NCBI GenBank assembly: GCA_003255025.1
Contig: QANY01004032.1
Coordinates: 1,185,166 to 1,249,165, forward strand
Length of the DNA stretch: 64,000 bases
Source of the DNA: Datisca glomerata
Taxonomy: Eukaryota; Streptophyta; Magnoliopsida; Cucurbitales; Datiscaceae
Direction of reading: 5' to 3'
Shown here: positions 34,295-46,010 of the stretch, in pieces
How the letters are laid out: each line of letters begins with the position of its first letter
Numbering within the stretch: the first letter of the stretch is position 1
Notes under the pieces: generated by a model
Told to the model about the DNA's origin: nothing
What the model saw: the letters and a program-made list of their open reading frames with translations, nothing else
Database searches by the model: none
Program-made: the position numbers and the translations under genes

Positions 34295-35599
34295 ATGGGG
34301 TCTAGGCCCTAGGCCTCAAAAGATAGAATCAAAGGGGACTCTTCGACTCCACCAATGACCCTTAAGGTCCAAATAAAAAAGGGAGATTGTCCTTCCTAAC
34401 CAATTAACCATTCTTGAATCCATCAAACTCAATTATCAATCAGCGCTTTCCAATCAATTTGACCCGTTCTCAATCTCTCAACCTTTTGATACCTAATCGT
34501 TCAACCAACTAATTACCAAATATAAAAAATCGTCCCCTTATTTTTGAAAAATGCCCAGCAAAAATCTCTTTCATATTGAGCCTCCATTTGTGCATTTGAA
34601 GGATCCCGTTGAAATTGCCAAAATCCATTTTATTCTTGATTTCCACTTTGTCCCTGCTCACAAGGACAAAAATCTCAGTTTCTATAGAGACATTCTCTTA
34701 GAAATAAAATCCATAAATATCAGCCCAATCAAAAGTCTTGAATGAAATATTCTCTTTCATTCCTTCTACATTATCAAAATCATAACCATGGAGGATTGGA
34801 AAGCCCATCCTTCAGCTCTTAAACTACTTTTAAATAAAAAATAATACAGTTATTTTGACTGTATTGATACTTGGCATACAACTTTTCTACATCAAAATAG
34901 TGATTTTTTTCACTCACGGCTCCTAAATTTTGATAAAAAATTTTAAAATTGGTTCTTAAGATGGTGGTCTATTAATGACTTCCAACAATGTTTCAATTTA
35001 TTTTTAAAACTGTACAAGCCTTCACCAATTGAGGTCTCCTTTCCCCAACTACTTTGCTTCCCAAATAAATATAAAATACATTGGATTCTTAAATGACAAT
35101 ATGTGATTGAAGAAGGAATTCTCACCTGACAGTATTATGTTAGATGGTGGGATAAATTCAATACCGAGAAAATCATGCATCAATTAACCATGAATTTGTA
35201 AATCTTCATCCTAATCTAAATTTGGCAAGCCCTTTTGCCCAAGCTCCATAAAAAATTAATGAGCCTGTTAACCAAAATTTCCAAACCAAACAATCCCATT
35301 CAAATTCATCTGAAGAATCCAAACCCATTTCAAAGAGAAAATCAAAAGCCAAAGCCACAAAACCTAAATCCAAAATGACACAAGATTTAATTCAAAAAAT
35401 GCTTCTTCTTTTGGAAAATGACAATAAATCTGACTCTGAATCATCTGCAGAGTCAAGCCACTCAATCAAACAAAATATCCAAAATGCTCAATCCTCCAAA
35501 ATGACTACCCCTCAGCTATTGAAGGAGCAAAATACTCAAAAGGGTCGTGTCTTTTCACAATGGGCTTATGACACCTTCTCAGATGCACATGTGAAATGA
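34295..35599 (+). pseudogene. Second ORF of unknown function, endogenous pararetrovirus (copy 3)
   Basis: ATG at 34295, just after RNase H. A recognisable block at 34551-34745 (NLFHIEPPFVHL, FHFVPAHKDKNLSFY) is followed by Trp- and Phe-rich sequence to 35160 and a Lys/Ser-rich C-terminus (35375-35599) ending in an acidic, Ser-rich stretch. The same protein occurs, broken, in five other places in the window. I do not recognise a domain. Position after RNase H matches the second ORF of florendoviruses. Confidence 0.7.
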
Positions 35600-36259
35600 C
35601 CGATTTGATAACATCAATCTCAATGATGACGCATAAATAAAAAACAAGGAAAAAAGAAAAGAAAAGAAAAGAAAAATAATATTTATGGAAAAATAGCCAG
35701 ATCTTTAGATTAATCAATAATTGAATAGAAGAATTTACCCTTGGCAAAATATAAAAAATTCTAACAATTAGATAAATAGAGGAATATATCTTTAGTAAAC
35801 TGCCAATAATAGAATCAAGAAATTGAAGGAATAGCAATTTCAAATATCATGATGACTCTCCAACATGCACCAATAGTCATGATGTTTTTTCAAGACAACA
35901 ATTATAACTTCTCCAACATGAAGCAATATAATCACAATATGATTTTCAAGATAGCAATTATCAAGAAATATTTGTATTTTGTCTTATGATGAAATTATTG
36001 TACAAGTTATCTAAAGATTAGACAACTATTTGTCCTTTCCTCTTTAATTTGTCAAAAGTTGTAATGCAAAATATTTTTACTTTAGTAAAAAGGAATACGG
36101 TAAATAAGTTATGAGTTCCCGGTGAACTCCACTCTCCCTGCCTATAATCGTTGCAAATCAAATTTCAAATCTTATAATCTTGTAAGTTTTAATTTTCTTT
36201 CAATAAATATTTAGTATCTTAATACCCCGTCCTTAAATTAAACGTAATTTTACATTTTT
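35600..36259 (+). promoter_or_regulatory. Pararetrovirus intergenic promoter region (copy 3)
   Basis: Non-coding, with an AAAAG microsatellite at 35655-35680, several copies of a TCTCCAACATG word, and a stretch TGAACTCCACTCTCCCTGCCTATAA near 36126-36149 that includes a TATA-like core. In caulimovirids this region drives the pregenomic RNA. A primer-site relic follows at 36260-36272 (TGATATCTGAGCC). Confidence 0.6.
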
Positions 36260-36272
36260 TGATATCTGAGCC

Positions 36273-36880
36273 AAACCTGGTAGGGTATTTACTATTACTT
36301 GCTTAATTATTATTCTTCCTCTCCACCCAAGTGACTGGTTATTATTATTATTGTTGAATTTGACAAGAATACTGCTTCCAAAAAACAATTAAGATATCAA
36401 GAATATTACTTCCAAACAAAATTTTGCAAGCTGGTAGTCTATCCTTAACATATTTTATTTTGATATTGAATTTATTCAAGGAATTAATAATTCAATTCCT
36501 AGCTTCCATACTCGTGAATTTTTATAGGATCGTCAAGATGGGGTCTGGGCCTCATGCCTCAAAAGATAGAATCAAAGGGAAGTCTTCAACTCTACAAATG
36601 GCCCTTAAGGCCCAAATAAAATAGGAGATTGTCACTCCTAACAAATTAACCATTCTTGGATCCATCAAACCCAATTATCAATAAGCCCTTATGAATCAAT
36701 TTGACCCGTTCTCAATCTCTCAACCTTTTGATGCCCAATCGCTCAACCAACAAATTACAAAATATAAAAAATCATTCCCAAATTTTCAAAAAATTCCCAA
36801 GAAAAATATAAAAAATCATCTCCTTTATTTAATTTGACTCTCTGCCCAAGTGATTATTTATTTATCTATGTATGCTATTC
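36273..36880 (+). pseudogene. Pararetrovirus fragment: leader, RNase H end, second-ORF start (copy 4)
   Basis: Leader words at 36273-36345, then the RNase H C-terminus (DIEFIQGINNSIP near 36460-36500) and the second ORF from ATG 36538 to about 36825, then a leader scrap with ACTCTCTGCCCAAGTG. Four pieces are joined that are not adjacent in a complete genome, so this is a rearranged remnant. Confidence 0.75.
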
Positions 36881-36884
36881 TTTT

Positions 36885-37419
36885 CTTCTTTCTTTTTTTT
36901 TTGTCTAAAACTTGGTCTTGAAAAATAATGACCAAAGTTCTAATTTGTTTAAGATTTTCACTGACCAAAATATAAGAAAAAAATTAAATTAGTTTATGAT
37001 TTTCAGTGACCAAAAGCATATTCGTCACCGGAAACTACAACGAGGAAAACTACTTTTGTCACAAATACTTTTAGTGATGAAAATAATATTCGTCGCCCAA
37101 GACAAGAGAGACATATAAGATTCAACGACAAATGAAATAAATTTGTCGTCAACACTTTTTGTGACAAAAATATGTTTTGTCACCGTCGAGAACAACGACA
37201 AACAAAACTTTCATCGATAAACCTACAGCAATGACAAAAGCTTTTTTCGCCAAACATTTACTTGATGAAATATGATATTCATCGAGAAAGGCTACTGCCA
37301 CGCAATTTTGGTGGCAATCCTCACGACGAAATTTTTTTCATCGGGAAAACTCTTGTGACCAAATTTTATACCTTTAGCGACGAAAAATTCCATCGCTAAA
37401 AGTCATGTTTCTTGTAGTG
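36885..37419. mobile_element. CACTA transposon terminus
   Basis: Ends at 37419 with TTTCTTGTAGTG, the reverse complement of the plant CACTA (En/Spm) terminal CACTACAAGAAA. Inward from it are many subterminal repeats in both orientations around the words GACGAAA, TCGTC and TTTAGCGACGAAAA, where the transposase of intact elements binds. No matching left end was found, so only one terminus of about 535 bp remains. The three bases after the end, ATT, would be one half of a target duplication. Confidence 0.8.
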
Positions 37420-39890
37420 ATTTATGGACCATTCCCTACAGCTTCTTGAAATGGTCAACAATATTTCATTTCATTCATAGACAATTACTCATGTTATGGC
37501 TGCATGTAAGTCCCAGTGAATGGACGTGTTCAAGGCCTACAAAGTTGAGGTTGATAACCAAGTCAGGAGAAGAATTAAAAGTGTTAGATATGATCATGAT
37601 GGCGAGTACTATGGAAGATACGACATATTAGGTGAACAACTTCCATGGCTCTTTGCTAATTTCCTAGAGGAATGTGAAATTGTCCCGCAGTATACCATGT
37701 CAGGATCTCTTAGCATGAATGGTGTCGTTGAGAGATGAAACATGACACTTAAGGACATGATTAGGAGTAATACTAATAACTCTACCCTGTCAGAATCTCC
37801 CTTAGAAGAAGCACTAAAGACTGCATCTTATATTCTCAACAGAGTGCCAACTAAGGTGGCATCCAAAATTCTTTATGAGTTTTGGACGGGCAAGAAACCT
37901 AGTTTGAAGCATTTTCACATTTGGGGATGTCCAGCTGAGGCAAGGCCTTATAGGTCGAATCAAAAGAAACTAGATTTATGATCCCACAAGTAAGTCAATT
38001 TTTGAAATATGAACTACAATGTTCTTTGAGAATATTGAGTTTGGGGGCAGAAATAAGGTTAGAGACTATGTATTTGAAGAGGAATATGTTACTATTCCTA
38101 TAATTACTTTGACAATTATCAAGTTTCTATTCATGACATTGATTGAACAACAAGTCCAAAACTTCAAGAAAATGTTGAGTTACTCCCCACACAAAATGAA
38201 GAAATTATTACTGATGAGCAAACTCAACAACCTCAAGAATAAATGCCCTTAAGGAGATCCACAAGAGAAAGGAGAAAGGTAATCTTAGATGACTTCGTAG
38301 TCTTTCTTCAAGAATATGGAGATGACATTGGACTGATCAAAGATGATCAAATCAACTTCCATCAAGCCATGCAAGTTCTCACTTTCAGACGTGGATCCAT
38401 GCCATGAATGAATAGTTTAAGTACCTGAAAGATAATGACGTTTGGGATCCCATTCCATTTCCTAACGGCACGAAGCCCATTGGTTGCAAATGAATAAATC
38501 AAGAGCGATTCAAAGGGTGATGTGGAAATATATAAGGCCCGTCTTTTAACAAAAAGTTTACTCAAAAGGGAGGTATTGATTTCAAAGAGACTTTCTCTCT
38601 AGTTTTAACAAAATACATTTTAGGACTATCATGGCACTAGCGGTACATATTGATATTGAGTTTCATCAGATGGATGTTAAGATAACTTTTCTCAAGAGTG
38701 ACACTGATGAAATAATTTATATTGAGATCACTCTCGGGGTATACTTGGATCATCACAAAAGAACTAAATCAAGAAGGTACTTAAGAGATTAGGCATGTAG
38801 GACTATAAACCAGGTGACGCCGTTGTTCCTAAGGGAGATAAGTTTAGTCTCAATCAATGCCCAAAAAAAGACCTTGAAGTTAAAGAAATGTCGAAGATTC
38901 CTTATGTGTCAGTTGTTGGTAGCCTAATGTATGCTCAGGTTTGTACACGTTTAGATATCACATGCACTATTGGGATGCTGGATAGATATTTGAGCAACCC
39001 TGGAATGGATCATAAAAAAGAAGTTAAATGAGTTATGCCTTACTTATAGAGACCAAAAGATAAAATGCTCACGTATATAAGATTAGACCAATTGGTGACC
39101 GTTGGATATTTTGATTCACATTTTGTTGGATGCCAAGATAGTCGAAGATCCACATCTGGCTATATCTACTTGTCGGCTGGAGGAGCTATTTGGGTTATGC
39201 GTTATTTACAGAGAACAAAAGATAAAATGCTCACGTATATGAGATTAGACCAATTGGTGACCGTTGGATATTTTGATTCACATTTTGTTGGATGCCAAGA
39301 TAGTTGAAGATCCACATCTGGCTATATCTATTTGTTGGCTGGAGGAGCTATTTGGGTTATGCGTTATTTACAGAGAACAAAAGATAAAATGCTCACGTAT
39401 ATGAGATTAGACCAATTGGTGACCGTTGGATATTTTGATTCACATTTTGTTAGATGCCAAGATAGTCGAAGATCCACATCTGGCTATATCTACTTGTTGG
39501 CTGGAGGAGCTATTTCCTAGAAGGCTGTTAAGAAAACATTTATAACTTCTCCACCATGGTAGTAGAGTTATAGCGTGTTATGAGGCATTCAACCATGGAA
39601 TATGACTACAAAACTTTGTCACTAGGCTACTGATTTTGGAAGGAATTGAAAAATCATTAACACTATTTTGTGACCAACAATAATAGGAGCTCGTCGAAGT
39701 CAAAGTATATGGAGATCAAGTTTTTAGTTGTTAAAAGAAAGAGTTCAGAGTGGTCTTGTGTCTATAGAGCATTAGGTACAAACTCTATGATTGCGTATCC
39801 GTTTATTAAAGGACTTTCACCCAAGGCCTTTCATTAGCACACCGCTCACATGAGTGTCATGTTATTTGATGGTATGCTAGTTTAGTGGGA
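37420..39890 (+). pseudogene. Second Ty1-copia pol fragment
   Basis: Plus-strand Copia: integrase core from 37420 (FISFIDNYS-like), an open stretch 37520-37738 with YDHDGEYYGRYD, then LKDMIRSN and SYILNRVPTK and HFHIWGCP near 37920; a heavily broken RT at 38250-38800 with motif-A-like MDVK near 38665; RT end MYAQVCTRLDIT near 38935; and RNase H to 39890. The RT catalytic core is mostly deleted. The segment at 39032-39517 is triplicated. It is a different Copia lineage from the 16.5-25.8 kb element. Confidence 0.87.
39032..39517 (+). repeat. Three tandem 162-bp copies inside Copia RNase H
   Basis: Units begin GTTATGCsTTA at 39032, 39194 and 39356, exactly 162 bp (54 codons) apart, so the reading frame is kept. 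Each encodes the block from VMRYLQRTKDKML through GYFDSHF, CQDS and TSGYIYL to GGAI. The first unit differs most from the other two. The last runs on into the normal RNase H sequence. Confidence 0.9.
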
Positions 39891-40640
39891 GTTTTTATTT
39901 AAATGCTATTTCGTTTTGGAAAAATTTTGTGTTTATAATTTTTTTTTGCATAAATAAAGAATTCAGTCAAGTTTTCAATCTGATTTGGTTTAATATGATC
40001 TCACTAAAGAATAAAGTTAGACCAGTTAAAAATATGATGTTTAGATCACATAACATGTAATTTTGATGTTGCACATCCATACATGATCTATGTCATTTGG
40101 TTACAATGATATACATGACCATGAGATTGTTCAGAAATGCTTGTTCATAATAACAAAGGTTTTTGAGGTCATAAAGTCATGAACATTTTGTTAGAAATAA
40201 TTCAACATGTAGGCCTACATATGTCATTAAATATATGTTAAAGGCTATATTAAAATTCAGTCCATTTAATGTAATCTTACCAAAGTTTAATGTCATTGGG
40301 TTTAGAGCATTGGTATGGTATGGACTTATTATGTGTAAAGGCCTAATTTTGTATTTCTAATTTTATAATAGGCTAAAACAAAAAGATTAAAAACATATAT
40401 ATAAGGGTTGTCGTCCCTGATTCATATGGTACAATAGATTCATTTTCTTTCTGACATCCCATCATTATTGAGAACACATAGGTTCTTCTCTAAGGGAAAC
40501 CATATTAAATTAGAAGATCATAACTCACTATCATTTGTTCCATGGATCAAGGTATGTTTTCGCTGTCATTCTCTCAGTGATTTAACATGGAGGATCTTAG
40601 ATGAAATTGATTTTCTCTATTGTTTTGGCTTTCATGATTT
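39885..40640 (+). repeat. Probable 3' LTR of second Copia
   Basis: Follows RNase H after a purine-rich AGTGGGAG at 39888-39895. Contains TTTTTTGCATAAATAAAGAATTC near 39945-39965 and TATATATATAAGGGTTG near 40394, both usual in LTRs of this Copia type. The outer edge is not certain and no second LTR is in the window. Confidence 0.5.
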
Positions 40641-41539
40641 TCTATTAAATACAACTCATACATAATTTCACAAAATAAAATGAATCGCATAAAAATACAA
40701 TTGTATAACAAAGAATAAGTAATACATGAATGAAAAATTGTCTCATGACTTATAACTTACATACCAACCTACAACAAATACGAGAGCTTTTCATATCATA
40801 TTATATAAGACTAGCATAATCTGTAAACATTATACTATTTAAAAAAATAATTATCATTTGTTAAGTATTATGTCACAAGTATGAGTTTTTATTTTAATTT
40901 TTGTTCTATTTTATTTTTAATGAAACGAATTTTTGTGAATATTTTGATTTTGGGCTATTTTATTATACAAAGGTAGGCTTTATTTTCATAATATAAACAT
41001 TTTAAAGTATTAAAAAAATAATTATAAAAGCACATTTAACTTAGAACTAGATGTACCTCACATGCTTTGCATGTGCTACATATTTTTATAAATGTGCCTT
41101 TTAACGGTGTCAAAGAAAAGATGAATTAGTAATTTACAATAAGAACGTGTAAAGTATTTGAGATGAATTTTAATAGTCAATTTTGGTAAAATAAATATGT
41201 GTAAATATTCAATGAAATGCTCACCTCAATTTCAATTTCTATTACTTCATCATTTCAACATTTGATTTAGGTTTTTTCGTAAAATAATAATTTAAATTAT
41301 CCATTCTTTTGGGTACTTCAAGAACCGAGAGAGAAGAGAGAGTAAAATTTTTCACTAAGATTAGAATGAAGAAATATGTGTGGTATTTATGGTTTGCTCA
41401 AATATATGTTTTCAGACAGATGGAAATTTTCGTTAAAAATTCAAATATTTGATTTTTATAAACAATAGACATTATTTAAATTAAAAGAATGCAACTCTTG
41501 TTAACCCATGATGTTCTGACACTTTCAACGCAATGAGTA
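40641..41539. other. AT-rich spacer
   Basis: No gene or known element seen. AT-rich with short poly(A)/poly(T) runs and a palindromic patch CACATGCTTTGCATGTG at 41059-41075. Confidence 0.4.
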
Positions 41540-42060
41540 ATAGTAGCTAAAAATATTAAGATAAATGCGTCCAAAGAAAATTTTTTCATGCTGAAAGATA
41601 CTTGCTAGCAACTGATAAAATCTCTCCGCTAAGATTATGATAAACAACCCCTTTGAGATTCAATAAATCACCGCTAGCATCACAATTCACTGTGATAGCA
41701 ACTCCAACTGAAGGGTTCTGATAAAGTCCCGAACCAACAATAGAATGTGAATAAAATTAAGGGATATGAACAAAATGGGGGCAAACACCTGTTGAATGAC
41801 AATCAACAACTAATAAACGATCTTCAGATACAAGCCTAATAGAAGAACCTTGAACAGAAACTAAAAGTATTTAAATGAGGTCTATATTTTTGAATAGCAT
41901 CTTTCAGTGTTTGCGCTGTCAAGGAATCTCCCCAAGTCCTTGACTGTTCCAAATAATATAAATCATACCTTACTTGATTGCTTTTCTTGGCAAGCTATCA
42001 TATCTATTTCTTCCCTAGAGCCGTTATTAGTAGCCACAAATGCATCTTGCAATTCCCCCA
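41540..42060 (-). pseudogene. LINE (non-LTR retrotransposon) fragments
   Basis: The minus strand near 41950-41880 reads WNSQGLG and, after a frameshift, TLKDAIQKYRPHL-like sequence, the usual start of a plant LINE endonuclease. Nearer 41620-41700 it reads TVNCDAS and GVVYHNLSGEIL, like the RNase H-type domain at the other end of LINE ORF2, so most of the RT is missing between them. Short and broken. Confidence 0.6.
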
Positions 42061-42069
42061 TAGAAGGAT

Positions 42070-42305
42070 AATCTGAAAGAAAGAAAATTCTAAGTATAGT
42101 AATAATATTTAGCCTTTTACAAATTTTTGAAAAATTCAACAAAATTAAAGGGAAGGAAAAATAAGTTACTCTTCAAGAATTTCAGAAAGAAATAAAAAAT
42201 ATTAAAAATGAAATAAAAGAATTAAAAAATTCAAATACTGAAATAACAAAAGAATTAAATCTTTTAAAATAGAAAATTTAATTAAAAAATATGAGTCTGA
42301 ATTAT
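42070..42305 (+). pseudogene. Pararetrovirus capsid tail (copy 5)
   Basis: Lys/Glu-rich, coiled-coil-like capsid tail, homologous to 52300-52560, with the frame broken near 42170 and 42270. It starts abruptly after the LINE fragment at about 42070. Confidence 0.75.
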
Positions 42306-42650
42306 TATTCAAGTTTTTTATTTCACCTCCATGGCTCTTATTGATACTGGAGCTCAATTAAATTGTATGCATGAAGGATTTGTTTCTACCAAGTACTTCA
42401 AGAAGATAAAAGAATCTTTGTCCTCAACCAATTGTACTCGAATGCATATCAATTATGAAATTCACAAAATTCATATTTGCCAAGACAATGTATATTTTAA
42501 GACATTTTTTGTTTTAATAAAAAATATGACAGATAAAATTATCCTGGGATTGTCATTCATTTCTCTATTTTATTCTTTTCACAACAGAGCATGATGAGGT
42601 CATTACCTATCTTATGGGTAAACATGTCAAATTTAAATTTCTTTCTTTTT
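42306..42650 (+). pseudogene. Pararetrovirus aspartic protease (copy 5)
   Basis: Open from 42331 to 42594 (87 codons). The active site reads ALIDTGAQLNCM, so the catalytic Asp-Thr-Gly is intact here, unlike copy 3. Ends with KIILGLSFISL. One of the best preserved proteases in the window, though cut from its neighbours by stops. Confidence 0.85.
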
Positions 42651-42839
42651 TCACAACGAGAAATTGAAAACTTAAAAAAAATTACATTTATAAAACTGTG
42701 AATTTAATTTCTTGTAAAGAAAAATAATTATATTTTCTTCAAGATGAAATAAAATTCAAAATAACTAAAGAATAACTTCAAAATCCTGCTCTTGAAAAAT
42801 AAATTAAAATCTTTGAAGAAAAATTTGTAAAGAATTGTG

Positions 42840-43630
42840 TGCTGACATTCCTAATGCATTCTAGCATAGGAAGCATCATACTGTCAGTCTACCTTATATT
42901 AAAGGATTTGATGAGAAAAATATCCCTACAAAGGCACGGCTAATCCAGATGAATTTTGAAATACTTGAATTCTACAATAAGGAAATTACACAACTTCTTA
43001 GCAAAAGCAAATCTCCTTAGTCTTGTTTTGCCTTTTAGGTCCAAAAGCCAAGTTAAATTGAATGAGGAGTTCCTAGATTGGTTATTAATTACAAGCCTCT
43101 TAATAATGTTTTGAAATGGATAATATATCTTATACCAAACAAAAGTGAATTAATCAACATACTTGGAGATGCTATTATATTCTCTAAGTTTGACATGAGA
43201 TCTAGATTTTGGTTAATCCAAATAAATGAGAATGATAAGTACAAAACTATACTTGTAACTCCATTTCGCCATTATGAATGGAATGTAATACCTTTTGGTC
43301 TAAAGAATACTCCTAGTGAATTTTAGAATATAATGAAAGAAATTTTCAACCAATTTACTAATTTCTCAATTGATGATGTTCTTATTTTTTTAAATCAATT
43401 GATCAACATTAAAAACACCTTGAATTGTTTTCCAAAATAACAAAACAAAATGAGTTAGTAATAATCACTGCAAGTAATATCAAATTATTTCAATCCAGAG
43501 TCAGATTCCTAGGATTTGAGATTTACCATTCTATTATCAAACCAATTGACCGTGTCATACAATTTGTAGATATATTTCCCAATGAAATCATTGATAAAAG
43601 CCAATTACAATGATTTTTAGGATCACTTAA
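42840..43630 (+). pseudogene. Pararetrovirus reverse transcriptase (copy 5)
   Basis: Open stretch 43078-43326 covers VINYKPLNN, KFDMRSRFWLIQINENDKY and HYEWNVIPFGLKN. The catalytic box near 43375 is deleted in part (TTGATGATGTTCTT remains, giving DDV). The C-terminal block with VRFLGFEIYHSIIKPIDRV lies at 43425-43613. Confidence 0.87.
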
Positions 43631-44184
43631 TTACATTTCTGATTTCTATAACAATCTGATTGCAAGCCCCTATTTGAAAGGCTTAAGTAAAATCCTTTTC
43701 CATGGACAACTGTCCATACCAATTTCAGTAAGAAATTTAAAACTCATGTTCAGACACTTCTTTGTCTTGACATCCCTACTATTAATTCTTTTAAAATTAT
43801 CCAAACTAATGCCTCTGAACTTGGATATTGAGATATCTTATTACAAAAAATATCCCCAAAAACACCTAAATAAATTGTCAGGTTTACATCTATAACTTGG
43901 ACCCAATCACAAATTAATTATAGTACTATTAAGAAAAAATTTTAACTGTTGTATTATGTATTCAAAAATTCCAAGTTGATTTATTACATAAAAATTCTTT
44001 TTAAAAATTGATTGTAAGTCTGCAAAACATGTTTTGAAAAAAGATGTCATGAATATTGCTTCCAAACAAATTTTTGCTAAATAGCAGTCCATTCTTAGCA
44101 TTTTTTTTCATATTTAATATATTCAAGGTATTAATAATTCAATTCTTGACTTTCTTATTGGTGAATTTTTGTAGGGTCGTCAAG
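43631..44184 (+). pseudogene. Pararetrovirus RNase H (copy 5)
   Basis: Recognisable start at 43610-43680 (a FLGSL block then CKPLFER-like) and the end near 44130-44170 (INNSILDFLIGEF). The centre is frameshifted but of roughly full length. Confidence 0.72.
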
Positions 44185-44660
44185 ATGGGGTCTAGGCCCC
44201 AGGCCTCAAAAGATAGAATCAAATTGGAGTTTTCAACTCCACAAATGGCCCCTAAGGCCCAAATAATGAATGAGATTGTCACTCCTAACCAATTAACCAT
44301 TCTTGAGTCCATCAAACCCAATTATCAATCAACCCTTATCAATCAATTTGACCCGTCTCAATCTCTCAACCTTTTGATGCCCAATCGCTCAACCAGCTAA
44401 TTATAAAATATAAAACATCATCCCCTTATTTACAAAAATGCCTAGCAAAAATCTCTTCATATTGAACCTTCATTTGCAAGGATCTTGTTGAAATTGCCAA
44501 AGTCCATTTTCTTCCTGATTTCCACTTTGTCCCTGGTCACAAGGACAAAAATCTCAGTTTCTATAGAGACATTCTCTTAGAAACAAAATCCATAAATATT
44601 GACCCAATCAAAAGTCATGAATGAGAGATTATCTATCATTCATTCTACATTCTCAAAATC
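44185..44660 (+). pseudogene. Second ORF 5' part, pararetrovirus (copy 5)
   Basis: ATG at 44185 (MGSRPQASKDR). Homologous to 34295-34750 and cut at about 44660, where the capsid tail of another copy begins; this direct junction marks a rearrangement. Confidence 0.75.
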
Positions 44661-44664
44661 TAAC

Positions 44665-45260
44665 CATGGAGGAAAAAGAAATTACTCTTCAAGAACTTCA
44701 AAAAGAAATAAAAAAATATTAAAAATGATATAATAGAATTAAAAGATTCAAACTCTGAAATAAAAAAAGAATTAAATCTTTTAAAAATAGAAAACTTTAT
44801 TAAAAAACTAGAATCCAGTTAACTAGGAGAACTTAATAATTTCCCAATTCATTCCGAAAATGATTTTTATGAACTTGTTGTCAACATACAGGATGAAGAC
44901 AACTTCCTTCAGACCCTCAATCATATTAAACTTAAAAAATTGCACATAATAGTCAGAATTATAATCCAAGACTTTGATTTATAGCTGATCTAAATTTTAT
45001 GTAGGGATTTGTTCATGTCAAGTACTTTAAAAAAATAAAAGAATTTTTATCTTTTGCTAATGGTACTCGTATGCATATTAATACAAAATCCCCAAAGTCT
45101 ATATTTGCCAAGATAATTTATGTTTTAAAACATCATTTGTTTTAGTAAAAAATATGACAGATAAAATTATTTTGGGTTTATCATTCATTTCTCTGTTGTA
45201 TCCTTTCATAAAGGAGCATGATGAGATCATTACATATCCTATGGATAAACCTGTCAAATT
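44665..45260 (+). pseudogene. Pararetrovirus capsid tail and protease (copy 6)
   Basis: Capsid tail at 44665-44940, then the protease at 44945-45250. The protease lacks its active-site Asp-Ser/Thr-Gly through a deletion near 44985 but retains MTDKIILGL at about 45155. Confidence 0.75.
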
Positions 45261-45419
45261 CAAATTTCTTTCTTTTTCTCACAATGAGAAATTGAAAACT
45301 TTAAAATTATAAACCTATGAATGTAATTTCTTGTAAAGGAAAACAATTATGTTTTCATCAAGGTGAAATAAAATTCAAAAGAATTGAAGAACAACTTCAA
45401 AATCCTGCTCTTCAAAATC

Positions 45420-46010
45420 AAATAAGAGAAAATTTATAAAGAATTGTGTGCTAACATTCCCAATGCATTCTAACATAGGAAGCGTCATACTGCCAATCTA
45501 CCTAATATAAAACGATTTGCTGAGAAAAATACCCCTACAAAGGCACGACCAATCCGGATGAATTCTGAAATGCTTGGATTCTATAAGAAGGAAATTACAG
45601 AACTTTTTAATAAAAATATTATTAGGAAAAACAATTCTCCTTGCTCTTGTTCTGACTTTTATGTCCAAAAGGCAAGAAAAATTGAACGAGAAGTTCCTAG
45701 ATTGGTCATTAATTACAAGCCCCTTGATAATATTTTAGAATGGATAATATATCATATACCAAACAAAAGGGACTTAATCAACAGACTTGGAGATGGTGTG
45801 GTATTCTCTAAGTTTGACATGAAATCTAGATTTTGGCAAATCTAATTAAATGGGAATGATAAATATAAAACTCTTTTTGGCCATTATGAGTGGAATGTAA
45901 TACCCCTTGGTCAAATGGATGCTCCTTGTAAATTTCAAGATATTATGAATAATTTTTTTTACCAATTTACTGATTTTTCTATCGTTTACATTAGTGATGA
46001 CATCTTTTCT
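45420..46010 (+). pseudogene. Pararetrovirus reverse transcriptase, variant subtype (copy 6)
   Basis: Open from 45558 to 45845: VINYKPLDNILEWIIY, NKRDLINRLGDGVVFSKFD and MKSRFWQI. It shares with copy 2 the small deletion before FGHYEW and the reading NNFFYQFTDFSIVY. The catalytic box reads YISDDIFS (45987-46010) with an extra residue compared with a YIDD-type box, and RT homology ends exactly there; no thumb, connection or RNase H follows. Confidence 0.87.

Larger units (their letters stand above)
29395..36272 (+). mobile_element. Near-complete endogenous pararetrovirus unit (copy 3)
   Basis: Runs from primer site to the next primer site (36260-36272) in one orientation: leader, movement protein, capsid, protease, RT, RNase H, second ORF, promoter. 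Size is about 6.87 kb, with part of the capsid core deleted, so the complete genome was probably about 7.5 kb. Gene order and the tRNA-iMet site identify Caulimoviridae; the separate ORF after RNase H recalls Florendovirus. All frames are broken. Partial head-to-tail repetition continues at 36273-36345. Confidence 0.85.

Noticed and set aside
35655..35680. Purine-rich AAAAG run as a polypurine tract
   Set aside because: It is a plain microsatellite found at equivalent places in several viral copies, and caulimovirids do not have LTR-type tracts there.
25795..36880. Ty3-gypsy retrotransposon as the source of the RT and protease pieces
   Set aside because: No integrase and no LTRs. A movement protein is present, and the gene order capsid-protease-RT-RNase H plus tRNA-iMet leader fits Caulimoviridae.
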